Shown here: positions 6,618 to 15,700 of the stretch, one piece after another | Layout of the letters: the number at the start of each line of letters is the position of its first letter | How positions within the stretch are numbered: the stretch's first letter is position 1 | Source: GWA1-39-11 sp964360265 | GTDB taxonomy: Bacteria > Patescibacteriota > Microgenomatia > Levybacterales > GWA1-39-11 | Direction of reading: 5' to 3' | Length of the DNA: 47,918 bases | Assembly: GCA_964360265.1 (NCBI GenBank) | Contig: CAYHUY010000004.1 | Span: 1 to 47,918, forward strand | Position numbers and translations under genes: made by a program | The notes under the pieces: generated by a model | The model's input: only the letters and a program-made list of their open reading frames with translations | Told to the model about the DNA's origin: nothing | Databases searched by the model: none

Positions 6618-8729
6618 TTATTGTGCGGTGATTCTTCCGGTAAATGTGCTTTTGGCGAGCATGGCCTGAACTATATTATTAGGAACTTCCTCATAGTGAC
6701 TAGGTTCAACGTATGGTATCGCGCGCCCTTGAGACATTGAACGCAAGGTTGTAGCATATCCTGAAAGTTCGGAAAGTGGAACGTTTGCCAATATTATGCG
6801 GACGTTTCCACGCTCCTCAGATCCCGCAATCTGGGCTCTTTTTGATGAAAGGTCTCCTATAATTGTCCCCATAAATTCCTCAGGTGTTGTTACTTCAACT
6901 TTCATAATCGGCTCAAGCAATTTAAGAATGGCTTTTTTGGCTGCTGTCTGAAAAGCCATTGATCCTGCAATTTTAAATGCTATATCAGATGAATCAACAT
7001 CGTGATATGTCCCATCATAAAGCGTAACTTTAAGATCTGTAACAGGATATCCAAGAAGAATTCCTTTTCCCAAGGTTTCACGAACCCCTTTTTCAACAGA
7101 CGGAATAAACTCGGAAGGAATTGCCCCCCCCTTGATCGCATTAACGAATTCGAATCCTTCACCGCGACCGAGCGGTTCAATCTTTAAGAAACAGTGTCCA
7201 TATTGTCCGCGTCCTCCTGTTTGGCGAATATACTTTCCCTCACCCTGAGCTTCTTTTTCAATTGTCTCTTTATAAGCTACCTGAGGCGCTCCTACATTTG
7301 CCTGGACGCCGAATTCTCGCTTCATTGTTTCAACTTTTACTTCAAGCTGGAGCTCTCCTACTCCTGAAATAATGGTTTGTCCTGTTTCATGATCTGTTTT
7401 TACAGAAAATGTGGGATCTTCATCCATGAGCTTTTTGAGTGAAAGACCCAATTTTTCCTGGTCAGATTTTGTTTTTGGCTCAATTGCCAGCGAGATTACA
7501 GGCTCTGGAAACGTAATTTTTTCAAGAAGAATTGGCTTTGATTCATCACACAATGTATCTCCGGTTGAAGTATCTTTCAAACCTACAACTGCCACAATTT
7601 CACCGGCGTATGCTTCCTTAATCTCTTCTCTTTGATTTGCATGCATCAAGAGCAAGCGCCCAACGCGCTCCTTTATTTCTTTTGTAGAATTATATGCATA
7701 AGAACCTGATGTCATTTTCCCGGAATATATGCGAACGTAAGTAAGCTTTCCAACATGAGGGTCAATCTGAACTTTAAAAGAAAAACCAGCAAATGATTCC
7801 CCTGAGTTGAGTTGACGAACTTCTTCCGCTCCTGTTTTGGGATTAATCCCTTTAACTTGCTTAAGATCAAGCGGTGATGGGAGATAATCAACAACTGCAT
7901 CAAGAAGCGGCTGAACTCCTTTGTTGCGAAGAGACGATCCTGCAAAAATAGGAACAACCTTATATGCAATAACGGCGGCCCTGAGTGCTGTTTGTAATTC
8001 CTCATTTGGAATCTCCTGCCCATTGAGATATTTTTCAAGAAGTTTATCGTCAGTCTCTGCGATTTTTTCTACTAATTGTTCTCGATATTTTTTAATCTTA
8101 TCTTCCAGTCCGGCAGGGATCGTATCTTTCACCTCAAACGTAGCGCCCAATTCTTCCCCGTTCCATAAATATGATTTTTGATCAAGCAAATGATAAATGC
8201 CGACAAAGTCATGCTCGCGGCCAATTGGAAATCCTAAAACTATTGGGTTGGCACCGAGTTTGTCGATAATCGACTGAACTGTTTTCTCAAAATCCGCGCC
8301 AAGTTTATCCATTTTGTTAATAAAACAGATTCTTGGAACTTTATATTTATCGGCTTGTCTCCAAACAGTCTCACTTTGTGATTGAACTCCTTCCTCGGCG
8401 TCAAGGACTGTTACGGCACCGTCAAGAACTCGTAGAGATCTTTCAACCTCTGCTGTGAAATCAACGTGGCCGGGGGTATCAATAATATTTATCCTAACGT
8501 CCCCCCAGAACGCGGTTGTTGCAGCAGACACTATGGTTATTCCGCGCTCCCGTTCCTGATCCATCCAGTCCATAACAGCCGCACCCTCATGGACTTCACC
8601 AATTTTGTAGGATTTTCCTGTATAGAAAAGGATTCTCTCTGAAGTTGTGGTTTTCCCCGCGTCAATATGCGCAATAATTCCAATATTACGGATTTTATCT
8701 AAAGGAACATTTCTATCTTGTACAGCCAT
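6618..8729 (-). CDS. fusA: translation elongation factor G
   Basis: 703 residues from MAVQDRNVPL. The GTPase that moves tRNA and mRNA through the ribosome. The G1 loop AHIDAGKTT, the DTPGHVDFT G3 motif and the NKMDKLGADF G4 motif are present, followed by the domain II-V sequence of bacterial EF-G. I reject the 25-codon upstream extension (MALHSNL...) because the family begins at MAVQDRN. Unlike the classical str operon, fusA is separated from rpsL-rpsG by more than 3 kb of unrelated genes, and no tuf gene is in the window. Confidence 0.96.
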   Translation of the reverse strand: MAVQDRNVPLDKIRNIGIIAHIDAGKTTTSERILFYTGKSYKIGEVHEGAAVMDWMDQERERGITIVSAATTAFWGDVRINIIDTPGHVDFTAEVERSLRVLDGAVTVLDAEEGVQSQSETVWRQADKYKVPRICFINKMDKLGADFEKTVQSIIDKLGANPIVLGFPIGREHDFVGIYHLLDQKSYLWNGEELGATFEVKDTIPAGLEDKIKKYREQLVEKIAETDDKLLEKYLNGQEIPNEELQTALRAAVIAYKVVPIFAGSSLRNKGVQPLLDAVVDYLPSPLDLKQVKGINPKTGAEEVRQLNSGESFAGFSFKVQIDPHVGKLTYVRIYSGKMTSGSYAYNSTKEIKERVGRLLLMHANQREEIKEAYAGEIVAVVGLKDTSTGDTLCDESKPILLEKITFPEPVISLAIEPKTKSDQEKLGLSLKKLMDEDPTFSVKTDHETGQTIISGVGELQLEVKVETMKREFGVQANVGAPQVAYKETIEKEAQGEGKYIRQTGGRGQYGHCFLKIEPLGRGEGFEFVNAIKGGAIPSEFIPSVEKGVRETLGKGILLGYPVTDLKVTLYDGTYHDVDSSDIAFKIAGSMAFQTAAKKAILKLLEPIMKVEVTTPEEFMGTIIGDLSSKRAQIAGSEERGNVRIILANVPLSELSGYATTLRSMSQGRAIPYVEPSHYEEVPNNIVQAMLAKSTFTGRITAQ

Positions 8730-8807
8730 AAATAATAAAAAAATCGAGTCTTGCCTCGAAGCAATGTTTATTTTACCAAAAAATAGGTTCGAATGTAAAG
8801 CCATTTG

Positions 8808-8835
8808 TCCTGAGCGAACAGAGCGAGTCGAAGGA
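8808..8835. repeat. 28-bp short dispersed-type element between fusA and the M24 gene
   Basis: A GC-rich unit with outer TCCT/AGGA ends and two direct copies of GAGCGA inside (GAGCGAACAGAGCGA). It stands out from the AT-rich gap. It resembles a class of short repeats I recall from CPR and other genomes, but only one full copy is in the window; a related fragment (GAGCGGAGCGAC, minus strand) lies upstream of the phosphorylase gene near 22303-22314. Confidence 0.4.
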
Positions 8836-8844
8836 TGCTATAAT
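8836..8844 (+). promoter_or_regulatory. extended -10 promoter of the M24 peptidase gene
   Basis: TGCTATAAT, with the -10 ending 8 nt before the ATG at 8852, so the mRNA is predicted to be leaderless. No good -35 is visible, consistent with an extended -10 promoter. Confidence 0.65.
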
Positions 8845-8851
8845 CATACCC

Positions 8852-9919
8852 ATGTTTGAACAGCGTTTGAAAAATCTACAAAAAAGTTTGGCGGAAAATA
8901 AAATTGATGCCCTGATTGTTTCAAGTGCAGTAAATATTGCCTATTTAACCGGATATTCCAATTTTTCAAAAGACGAACGAGAGGCATATTTGTTTATAAC
9001 CGAATCGAATGCAATTCTATTCACGGATGGTAGATACATCGAAGCGGTTAGAGACATTCTTCCAAAAGGAATAAATGTTTTTCTTCACACCGAACTTTAC
9101 AAAAGGATTAAGAGTTCGAAACTAAAACGAATCGGTGTCGAACAGAATTTTACTGTTGCGGAACTTAAAAGATTTAAAAAAGAAACGGGTTTGCATTTTG
9201 TTTTAATCGAGTCTTTTGTTGAGCAAATGCGTACCGTAAAAGATGAGAGTGAAATAAAAAACATCCGTGCGGCTTGCCGCTTAACGGATAAGACTTTCAA
9301 AATGATTCGACCCTTAATACAAAATGGGGTTGCCGAACGAGAAATCGCATGGATCATCGAAAAGTTCATAAAAGAGGCTGGGGGCGAATTGGCATTTGAT
9401 ACAATTGTCGCGTTTGGCGCAAACGCCGCTATTCCGCACCACATGAGTTCGAATAAAAAACTTTTAAAATCCGATCAATTTGTACTGCTTGATTTTGGAG
9501 TAAAAGTAAACGGGTATTGCTCTGACATGACCCGAACATTACTTACAAAAAATGCGTCGGACCGCGCAAAAAAGATTTACGAAACAGTACTCGCGGCACA
9601 ACAAAAAGCCATCGACTACTTAGGCTCAGGGTCGGACCCTGAAGCTAAGACGGTTGCTAAAAATGCAAACGATTACATTGTTGCGCAAGGGTTTGAGAAA
9701 ATTCCGCACGGGTTGGGACACGGCATTGGCATCGCAGTTCATGAAAGACCGACTCTTTCACCAAAATCCAAAGATAAACTTGTTCGTAATAATGTTTTTA
9801 CAATAGAGCCGGGAATTTATGTCCCCGGTTTTGGGGGCGTACGCATTGAAGACGACTTTATTCTTTCCGACAAGCTCGAACAACTGACAAAATCCCAAAA
9901 AGAACTGATTGAAATCTAA
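8852..9919 (+). CDS. M24B metallopeptidase (Xaa-Pro aminopeptidase/dipeptidase-like)
   Basis: 355 residues. An N-terminal creatinase-like domain (about 1-125) is followed by a pita-bread catalytic domain. All five metal ligands can be placed: Asp214 (LLDFG), Asp225 (GYCSDMTRT), His290 (HGLGHGIG), Glu319 (FTIEPG) and Glu333 (GVRIEDD). It removes N-terminal residues before proline or splits Xaa-Pro dipeptides; PepP and PepQ cannot be separated from this sequence alone. Residues 258-264 (GSGSDPE) are encoded by a GC-rich palindrome (9624-9645) shared with dipZ and fall in a loop after an alpha helix. Confidence 0.92.
   Translation: MFEQRLKNLQKSLAENKIDALIVSSAVNIAYLTGYSNFSKDEREAYLFITESNAILFTDGRYIEAVRDILPKGINVFLHTELYKRIKSSKLKRIGVEQNFTVAELKRFKKETGLHFVLIESFVEQMRTVKDESEIKNIRAACRLTDKTFKMIRPLIQNGVAEREIAWIIEKFIKEAGGELAFDTIVAFGANAAIPHHMSSNKKLLKSDQFVLLDFGVKVNGYCSDMTRTLLTKNASDRAKKIYETVLAAQQKAIDYLGSGSDPEAKTVAKNANDYIVAQGFEKIPHGLGHGIGIAVHERPTLSPKSKDKLVRNNVFTIEPGIYVPGFGGVRIEDDFILSDKLEQLTKSQKELIEI
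9624..9645. repeat. palindromic element inside the M24 peptidase gene
   Basis: GCTCAGGGTC-GGACCCTGA, 19 bases identical to the minus strand of the dipZ copy at 184-204, followed by one extra base that slightly breaks the right arm. Read in the same frame as in dipZ (Gly-Ser-Asp-Pro-Glu). Confidence 0.85.
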
Positions 9920-9937
9920 TAGATGTTTGTATAAAAT
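9909..9937 (+). promoter_or_regulatory. promoter of the cyclophilin gene
   Basis: TTGAAA (9909-9914), a 17-nt spacer and TAAAAT (9932-9937). The -35 lies inside the end of the M24 gene. Nine nt separate the -10 from the ATG at 9947, so the leader is at most a few nt. Confidence 0.65.
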
Positions 9938-9946
9938 AAAACACCA

Positions 9947-10570
9947 ATGAAAACTGCAGCGATTTTTGGGATAATTGTATTATTAGGATTTATTGGAGTC
10001 TATATGCTCACTACCCAAAATAAACAAAACCAAACTGAAAATAATTTCTTAACACCCACTCCAACTCCTACTGTATCATTCAAGACTCCCACCCAAGTTC
10101 CTACCGTTCCCGAAAACGCCCGGATAGCCGCAGTTTCTGCAACTATAAAAACTGCTAAGGGGAATATTGAAGTTGCGCTTTACGCATCTGGGGCCGCAAA
10201 AACTGTAACAAACTTTGCAACATTTGCAAAACGTGGATTTTATAACAATTTAACTTTTCATAGAGTAGAACCATGGGTAATTCAAGGTGGGGATCCTATG
10301 GGAACAGGAACAGGTGGATATTCAATCTACGGGGAAACCTTTGAAGATGAGATAAATCCGGAAAGCAAAATATATCAACAAGGCTATGTCGAAGGTATTC
10401 TTGCTATGGCAAATAAGGGACCAGACACCAACGGCAGCCAATTCTTCATACTAACTCGTACTACATCGCTTGAGCCAAACTACACTATTTTTGGGAAAGT
10501 GACTCGCGGAATGGAAGTTGTCAAAAGCATACAAAAAGGTGACAAAATCCTGGGAATAGACATCCAATAA
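9947..10570 (+). CDS. membrane-anchored cyclophilin-type peptidyl-prolyl isomerase
   Basis: 207 residues. An N-terminal membrane helix (about 4-21) and a Pro/Thr-rich linker (LTPTPTPTVSFKTPTQVPT) precede a bacterial cyclophilin domain (about 62-207) with FHRVEPWVIQGGDP, NGSQFFI and YTIFGKV. The catalytic Arg of FHR is present. It probably helps folding of exported proteins outside the membrane. No lipobox Cys is seen, so it is a signal anchor rather than a lipoprotein. Convergent with the MBL gene, with 2 nt between stops. Confidence 0.9.
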   Translation: MKTAAIFGIIVLLGFIGVYMLTTQNKQNQTENNFLTPTPTPTVSFKTPTQVPTVPENARIAAVSATIKTAKGNIEVALYASGAAKTVTNFATFAKRGFYNNLTFHRVEPWVIQGGDPMGTGTGGYSIYGETFEDEINPESKIYQQGYVEGILAMANKGPDTNGSQFFILTRTTSLEPNYTIFGKVTRGMEVVKSIQKGDKILGIDIQ

Positions 10571-10572
10571 GT

Positions 10573-11253
10573 TTACGAAACCTCGTCTAGGATCGCAACT
10601 TTTGAATTTTTAACGCCAGCTTTTAATTTTTCTTCTGCTTCTTTATATTTATCACCGAGCAAACTTCTATAATGCATGGGAATTGTAATTTTTGCAGCAA
10701 TAACATTTGCCGCTTCAATAGTTTCCGAAACTTCCATTGTATATGTCCCGCCCATTGGAAGCATTACTATGTCAAGGTTTTTTGAAGCTAAATTCTGCAT
10801 TTCAGGAACAAAATCTGTATCTCCGGCATGATATATTTTTTGATTGTTGACGAACAAAATGTATCCAACCCAATTATTTGATTTTGGATGATAATTTAAA
10901 CGATCTGGACGAACATTATATGCCGGAGCCGTTTCAAACTTTGTTCCTTTGATATTGTAAGAATTGTTCGGCGAAACCTCAAATTTTTGTTCGTTGGGAA
11001 TTTTAAGTGTTGCAAGCGAATCTGGAGTAGCAATAATAGTTGTTTCTGGCTTTAGAATATGATCGATATCTCCAAGAGATAAATGATCATGATGCGCATG
11101 GGTTATAAAAATTAAATCCGCTTTATCCGAAACGTTACCAGGGAGTTCGTATGGATCAATAAAATAGATTCTATTCCCGTTCAAGCTATCGACAATTGAA
11201 AAGCTTGCATGCCCAAACCACCTAACATTTTCCACACTGACAATATACCACAA
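10573..11253 (-). CDS. MBL-fold metal-dependent hydrolase (UPF0173-like)
   Basis: 226 residues with the metallo-beta-lactamase metal motif THAHHDH (about residues 51-57), a later HAGDTD and a C-terminal IPMHY, the pattern of the UPF0173/YtkL-like group. Substrate unknown. The start is uncertain: besides the ATG at 11253, a GTG six codons downstream (11235, VENVRWFGH) fits the family better and lies 6 nt after a TATATT box, which would give a leaderless mRNA. Confidence 0.85.
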   Translation of the reverse strand: MWYIVSVENVRWFGHASFSIVDSLNGNRIYFIDPYELPGNVSDKADLIFITHAHHDHLSLGDIDHILKPETTIIATPDSLATLKIPNEQKFEVSPNNSYNIKGTKFETAPAYNVRPDRLNYHPKSNNWVGYILFVNNQKIYHAGDTDFVPEMQNLASKNLDIVMLPMGGTYTMEVSETIEAANVIAAKITIPMHYRSLLGDKYKEAEEKLKAGVKNSKVAILDEVS

Positions 11254-11264
11254 AATGCTATAAT
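11237..11264 (+). promoter_or_regulatory. leaderless promoter of the Nudix gene
   Basis: CTGACA (11237-11242), a 16-nt spacer and TATAAT (11259-11264) within an extended TGCTATAAT. Six nt separate the -10 from the ATG, placing the TSS on the start codon. Confidence 0.75.
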
Positions 11265-11270
11265 TTCACT

Positions 11271-11810
11271 ATGAATACTGTTCAATATATTATTAGTGAG
11301 TTAAGCCCCAAAGACTTTGATCCAAACGCTTCGGTTGGAGACGTTAATGAGTATCACTTAAGAAGAGCTTCAAGGGGAATTCTTAAAAAAAACGACACAA
11401 TAGCACTAATTAATATTACGAGAGATAACTACCATAAACTACCCGGGGGTGGGATTGAAAATGATGAGACTCCGGAATTAGCGTTCGAGCGAGAAATCTT
11501 AGAAGAGACAGGATGCGATTGTGTTATTAAAGATTACGGAGGAATTACAATAGAATACAGGAAGGAATCAAAAACTCTACAGATATCTTATGTATTCTTC
11601 GCAGAAATCAGGGGTGAACCAGGTGAGGCACGATTTGAGGATGCCGAAATTGAAGAAGGCTCCAAATTAGAATGGATTCCCATAAAAGAAATTGATGCTG
11701 TAATGTCAAAAGGGCAACCCACAGATTATGATGACAAATTTATTCATAAAAGAGACACCGACATAATAAATTTCTACAAGAATAAACTGTTCGGGGAAAA
11801 ATTAAAGTAG
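11271..11810 (+). CDS. Nudix hydrolase
   Basis: 179 residues with a complete Nudix box: G-x5-E-x7-REILEETGC, running from GGGIENDE. Nudix enzymes cleave nucleoside diphosphate derivatives; the substrate (oxidised nucleotide, sugar nucleotide, cap-like end) is not readable here. The long N-terminal part (about 1-55) precedes the box. It converges on rpsG with 3 nt between stops. Confidence 0.88.
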   Translation: MNTVQYIISELSPKDFDPNASVGDVNEYHLRRASRGILKKNDTIALINITRDNYHKLPGGGIENDETPELAFEREILEETGCDCVIKDYGGITIEYRKESKTLQISYVFFAEIRGEPGEARFEDAEIEEGSKLEWIPIKEIDAVMSKGQPTDYDDKFIHKRDTDIINFYKNKLFGEKLK

Positions 11811-11813
11811 CAA

Positions 11814-12287
11814 CTACCACCTGAAATGGCTAAACGCCTTATTCGCTTCGGCCATGCGGTGGGCAATGTCTCTTTTCCGAATAGCTTCTCCTGCATTTTT
11901 TGTAGCATCAAGAAGTTCTGCTGCGAGTTTTGAGGCAAAGGATTTGTGCTGCGCAGTTGGCCTTTTTGAAGCTGCCTCCAAAATCCATCTGATCGCAAGA
12001 GCCGTCTTGCGTAGACCACGCACTTCAGATGGAACTTGATATGCCGCTCCTCCAATTCTTCTTGCCTTTACTTCAACCTTTGGACCTACTGTTTCAATTG
12101 CCTGCTCGAATAGTTTTACAGGGTCTCCTTCTTTTTTAAGAAGTTCAAAGGCGTCATAGACCACACGCTGAGCGATCGTTTTCTTGCCATCACGCATAAG
12201 CCTGTTTATAAACTTTGCCACAAGAAGATTTTCGTAGATCGGATCCAACTTGGTATGTATTCTTTTTTTAACAGTTTTTCCTCTCAT
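11814..12287 (-). CDS. rpsG: 30S ribosomal protein S7
   Basis: 157 residues, full length. It nucleates assembly of the 30S head. Typical blocks MRGKTVKKR, KFINRLMRDGKKTIAQ and the RRIGGAAYQVP region are present. It lies 3 nt after rpsL, with no Shine-Dalgarno sequence before its ATG, so translation is probably coupled. Confidence 0.97.
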   Translation of the reverse strand: MRGKTVKKRIHTKLDPIYENLLVAKFINRLMRDGKKTIAQRVVYDAFELLKKEGDPVKLFEQAIETVGPKVEVKARRIGGAAYQVPSEVRGLRKTALAIRWILEAASKRPTAQHKSFASKLAAELLDATKNAGEAIRKRDIAHRMAEANKAFSHFRW

Positions 12288-12290
12288 ACA

Positions 12291-12716
12291 TTATGCGGCT
12301 GCAGCAATACTTGGCTTCTTTGTTCCGTAGCGGCTGCGAGAACTTCTTCTTCCCTCAACTCCCGCCAAATCAAATTTTCCGCGAACCAAATGATATTTTA
12401 CACCAGGTAAGTCTTTTACACGCCCGCCGCGAACCAAAACTATTCCATGTTCGGCCAGATTGTGTCCAATTCCCTGAATGTATGCCGTTACCTCTTCTCT
12501 GTTTGATAATTTTATACGTGCGACTTTTCTCAAAGCAGAATTAGGTTTTTTAGGAGTCATCGTTCGCACTAGGGTAACCACGCCACGCTTTTGAGGAGAA
12601 GGTACTTGCGTATATTTTCTTTTTTTAGAATTAAATATAGATAGCAAAGCGGCCGCCTTTATCTTCTTTATTTTTGTCTTCCTGCCACGTTTTATTAATT
12701 GATTTAAGGTTGGCAT
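12291..12716 (-). CDS. rpsL: 30S ribosomal protein S12
   Basis: 141 residues. The decoding-centre loops are normal: TPKKPNSALRK (the streptomycin-relevant Lys is kept) and VKDLPGVKYH. An internal stretch (residues 24-40, LLSIFNSKKRKYTQVPS) is longer than in many S12 proteins. It has its own TATAAT 8 nt upstream of the start, in the short gap after rpoC. Confidence 0.97.
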   Translation of the reverse strand: MPTLNQLIKRGRKTKIKKIKAAALLSIFNSKKRKYTQVPSPQKRGVVTLVRTMTPKKPNSALRKVARIKLSNREEVTAYIQGIGHNLAEHGIVLVRGGRVKDLPGVKYHLVRGKFDLAGVEGRRSSRSRYGTKKPSIAAAA

Positions 12717-12724
12717 ACTGCTGT

Positions 12725-12730
12725 ATTATA
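12725..12730 (-). promoter_or_regulatory. -10 box before rpsL
   Basis: TATAAT on the minus strand, 8 nt before the rpsL ATG, in the 20-nt gap after rpoC. No convincing -35. It suggests that rpsL-rpsG can be transcribed apart from rpoBC. Confidence 0.45.
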
Positions 12731-12736
12731 ATACAT

Positions 12737-15700
12737 TTACGTTCGGATTTCTACGCTTGGATTTAGCGTTTGAGTTTGAATCTGTAACTCTTGCGTATCT
12801 GCCTCAAAAAATTCTTTGCGCACCGGTATTAGTCTTCCAACAATAACATTTTCCTTGAGACCAATGAGCCAGTCTTCTCTTCCCTCAAGCGCTGCCTCAG
12901 TCAAAACCTGCGTTGTTTCCTGAAATGATGCAGCAGAAAGCCAAGAATCGGTAACAAGAGCCGATTTTGTTATTCCAAGCACTATTTCACGTGCAGATGC
13001 AGGTTCTCCACCTTCAGAGATTACGCTTGAGTTTTCTCCTTCAAATCTAAGTTTTGAGACTAGGTCTCCTGGCATCAGCGCTGTGTCGCCAGGTGTCTCA
13101 ACCATTACCTTATCTGACATTTTGCGAATTATTGTCTCAAAATGTTTATAGTGAATTGGGATTCCCTGAGACTCATAGACTCCTTGAATTTGTTCTATGA
13201 GGTACTGTTGGGCAGATATAAGCCCGGAGATCTTCAGAACATCTCGCGGATCAAGATATCCTTCACAGAGTTGGGTTCCGGCAACAACGGTGTCTCCTTC
13301 AGAAACCAAAATTGTTGAGGTAAGGGGTACAAAATATTCTCTTTCATCAGAGGGCTTTGCGCGTGCATTTCTTATTTTAATTATATGTCCATCATCAACC
13401 TTGTCAATTGAAACTTTTCCCCCGATTTCAGCAACCGGCGCAAGCACTTTGGGACGCCTAACCTCAAATAATTCCTCAACCCTTGGTAACCCTTGAGTAA
13501 CATCAGACATAACCACTCCTCCAAAGTGGCGGACTCTCATTGTTAATTGAGTTCCAGGCTCACCAATACTTTGCGCTGCAATTACTCCAACCGGTGTACC
13601 TTCATCCGCTCGTCTGTAAGTAGAGAGATCCCATCCATAACAAGCAGCACAAATTCCATATCTGAGTTTACAGAAAAGAGTAGATCTAAAGGTAATTTCA
13701 TTCACCGTTTCATCTTTTATAATCACACTTAACGTATCATAGTCAATTTCATTTCCGCGCTTTACCAATATCTTTTTGGCTTTTTTACTTACAACGTCTT
13801 TTAAAACTACGCGCCCTAAAAACATGCTTGTCATGTAGGATTCGTTATCGCGCTTATCAAGCGTTGCCCTAATCCCTTCTTCAACACCGCAATCAGCTTC
13901 TCTTATTATGACATCGTGCGCAACATCAACTAACCTACGAGTTAGATATCCTGCATCCGCGGTTTTTAATGCTGAATCGGTAAGTCCTTTTCTTGAACCA
14001 CGGGCTGAATTAACGTATTCAAAAATTGAGAGCCCTTCACGGAAATTTGATTTAATAGGAAGTTCAACGATGCGACCTAATGGATCATATATAAGACCAC
14101 GCATTGCGGCCAGCTGTTTTATTTGATCTTTCCCCGCTCGAGCCCCACCGGATTCGGCAATTACTCTTACAATGTCGTTTCTATCAAACAAATCCCACGT
14201 TAAATTCGCCATATTCTCTGTAGCATCAAGCCACACATTGTTTGACAATCTTCTTTGTTCTGCATGCGTAATGAGACCATTTTGGTATTCCTCTTCTATG
14301 TCTTTAATTTTATCTTCTGCTTGCAAGATCAATTCATCCTTGTTGGGAAGCTTCTTCAAATCAAATGTTGAAACGGAAATTCCCGAGATGGTTGCCGCAA
14401 AAAATCCAACTTCCTTGAGATTATCAATTAGGATTGCAACCTCCTCTTTACTCACTATTACCATGGCTTTAGTAACAAGAGTCTTGATGGTTGAAGCCTT
14501 AATTTCGCTATTTATAAATCTCATGGCTGAAGGCAGTTTTTCGTTAAAGATTATCCTTCCAATAGTTGTCTCTATAATCTGCCCGTCGGAAAAGCCGGCT
14601 TCATCGTTTATTCTTGCTTTGATCGGTTCCCTTAATGAAATCTTTTTAAGTGCAAACGCAAGATGCGCTTCATTTTCATCTGCAAAGACTAGTGGATTTT
14701 CGCGTCTTAATCTTTCATCAACAGAGGTTAAATAGAATGCTCCAAGAGCCATCTCTTTATTGGGAAGGGTAATTGGCGATCCGTCTGCTGGTTTTAAAAG
14801 ATTATTAGCAGGCATCATTAATTCAATCGCCTCTTCTTGAGCCCGAGACGATAAGGGAACATGAATTGCCATCTGATCTCCGTCAAAATCCGCGTTATAT
14901 CCGGCGCAAACACATGGATGAATTTTTATGGCTGACCCTTCAACGAGAACAGGATAAAATGCTTGGATTCCTAGCTTATGTAAGGTAGGGGCACGGTTTA
15001 AGAGTACAGGATGATTCTTTGTAATTTCCTCTAAGATATCAAATATCTCAGGCGGTCTTTTTTCTATAAATCTTTTTGCAGCCTTAACGTTAGGAGTAGT
15101 TAAGTTTCTTGCGATTACTTCGCGAATTACAAATGGCTTAAAAAGTTCTAGTGCCATTTCCTTTGGAATACCACATTGATTAAGCGTCAACTCCGGACCA
15201 ACAATGATGACTGATCTCCCAGAATAATCAACACGCTTTCCCAATAGGTTTTTCCTGAAACGTCCTTGCTTACCTCTAAGAATATCCGATAGTGATTTAA
15301 ATTGTTTTTGTGTTTGGGATGTCCTAATTGAAGTATCAATAAGATAATCAACAGACTCCTGAAGCATTCTTTTTTCATTGCGAAGTATTATTTCAGGTGC
15401 CCCGAGTGAGATGAGATGTTTGAGTCTATTATTTCTATTAATTACGCGTCTATATAAATCATTTAAGTCAGACGTTGCGAATCTTCCACCATTAAGCTGT
15501 ACCATTGGACGAAGGTCAGGAGGAAGCACGGGAAGCACTTCAAGTATCAAAGACCTTGGCTTAAATCCTGCCTTACTCATAGACTCAATTAGATGTTGTC
15601 TTTTTAAAAGCTTCAATTGTTTCTGGCTGGATGCTTTCTGCACTTCTTCACGCAATTCCCCAATCAGTTTCTGTAAATCTAGTGCATCAATTACATGAAG

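Noticed and set aside
8730..8804. Upstream extension of fusA
   Set aside because: EF-G proteins start at MAVQDRN; the extra 25 residues have no family match and cover the intergenic region.
14172..14735. 187-codon open frame on the plus strand opposite rpoC
   Set aside because: Antisense shadow of rpoC; no start signals and a composition typical of reverse reading.
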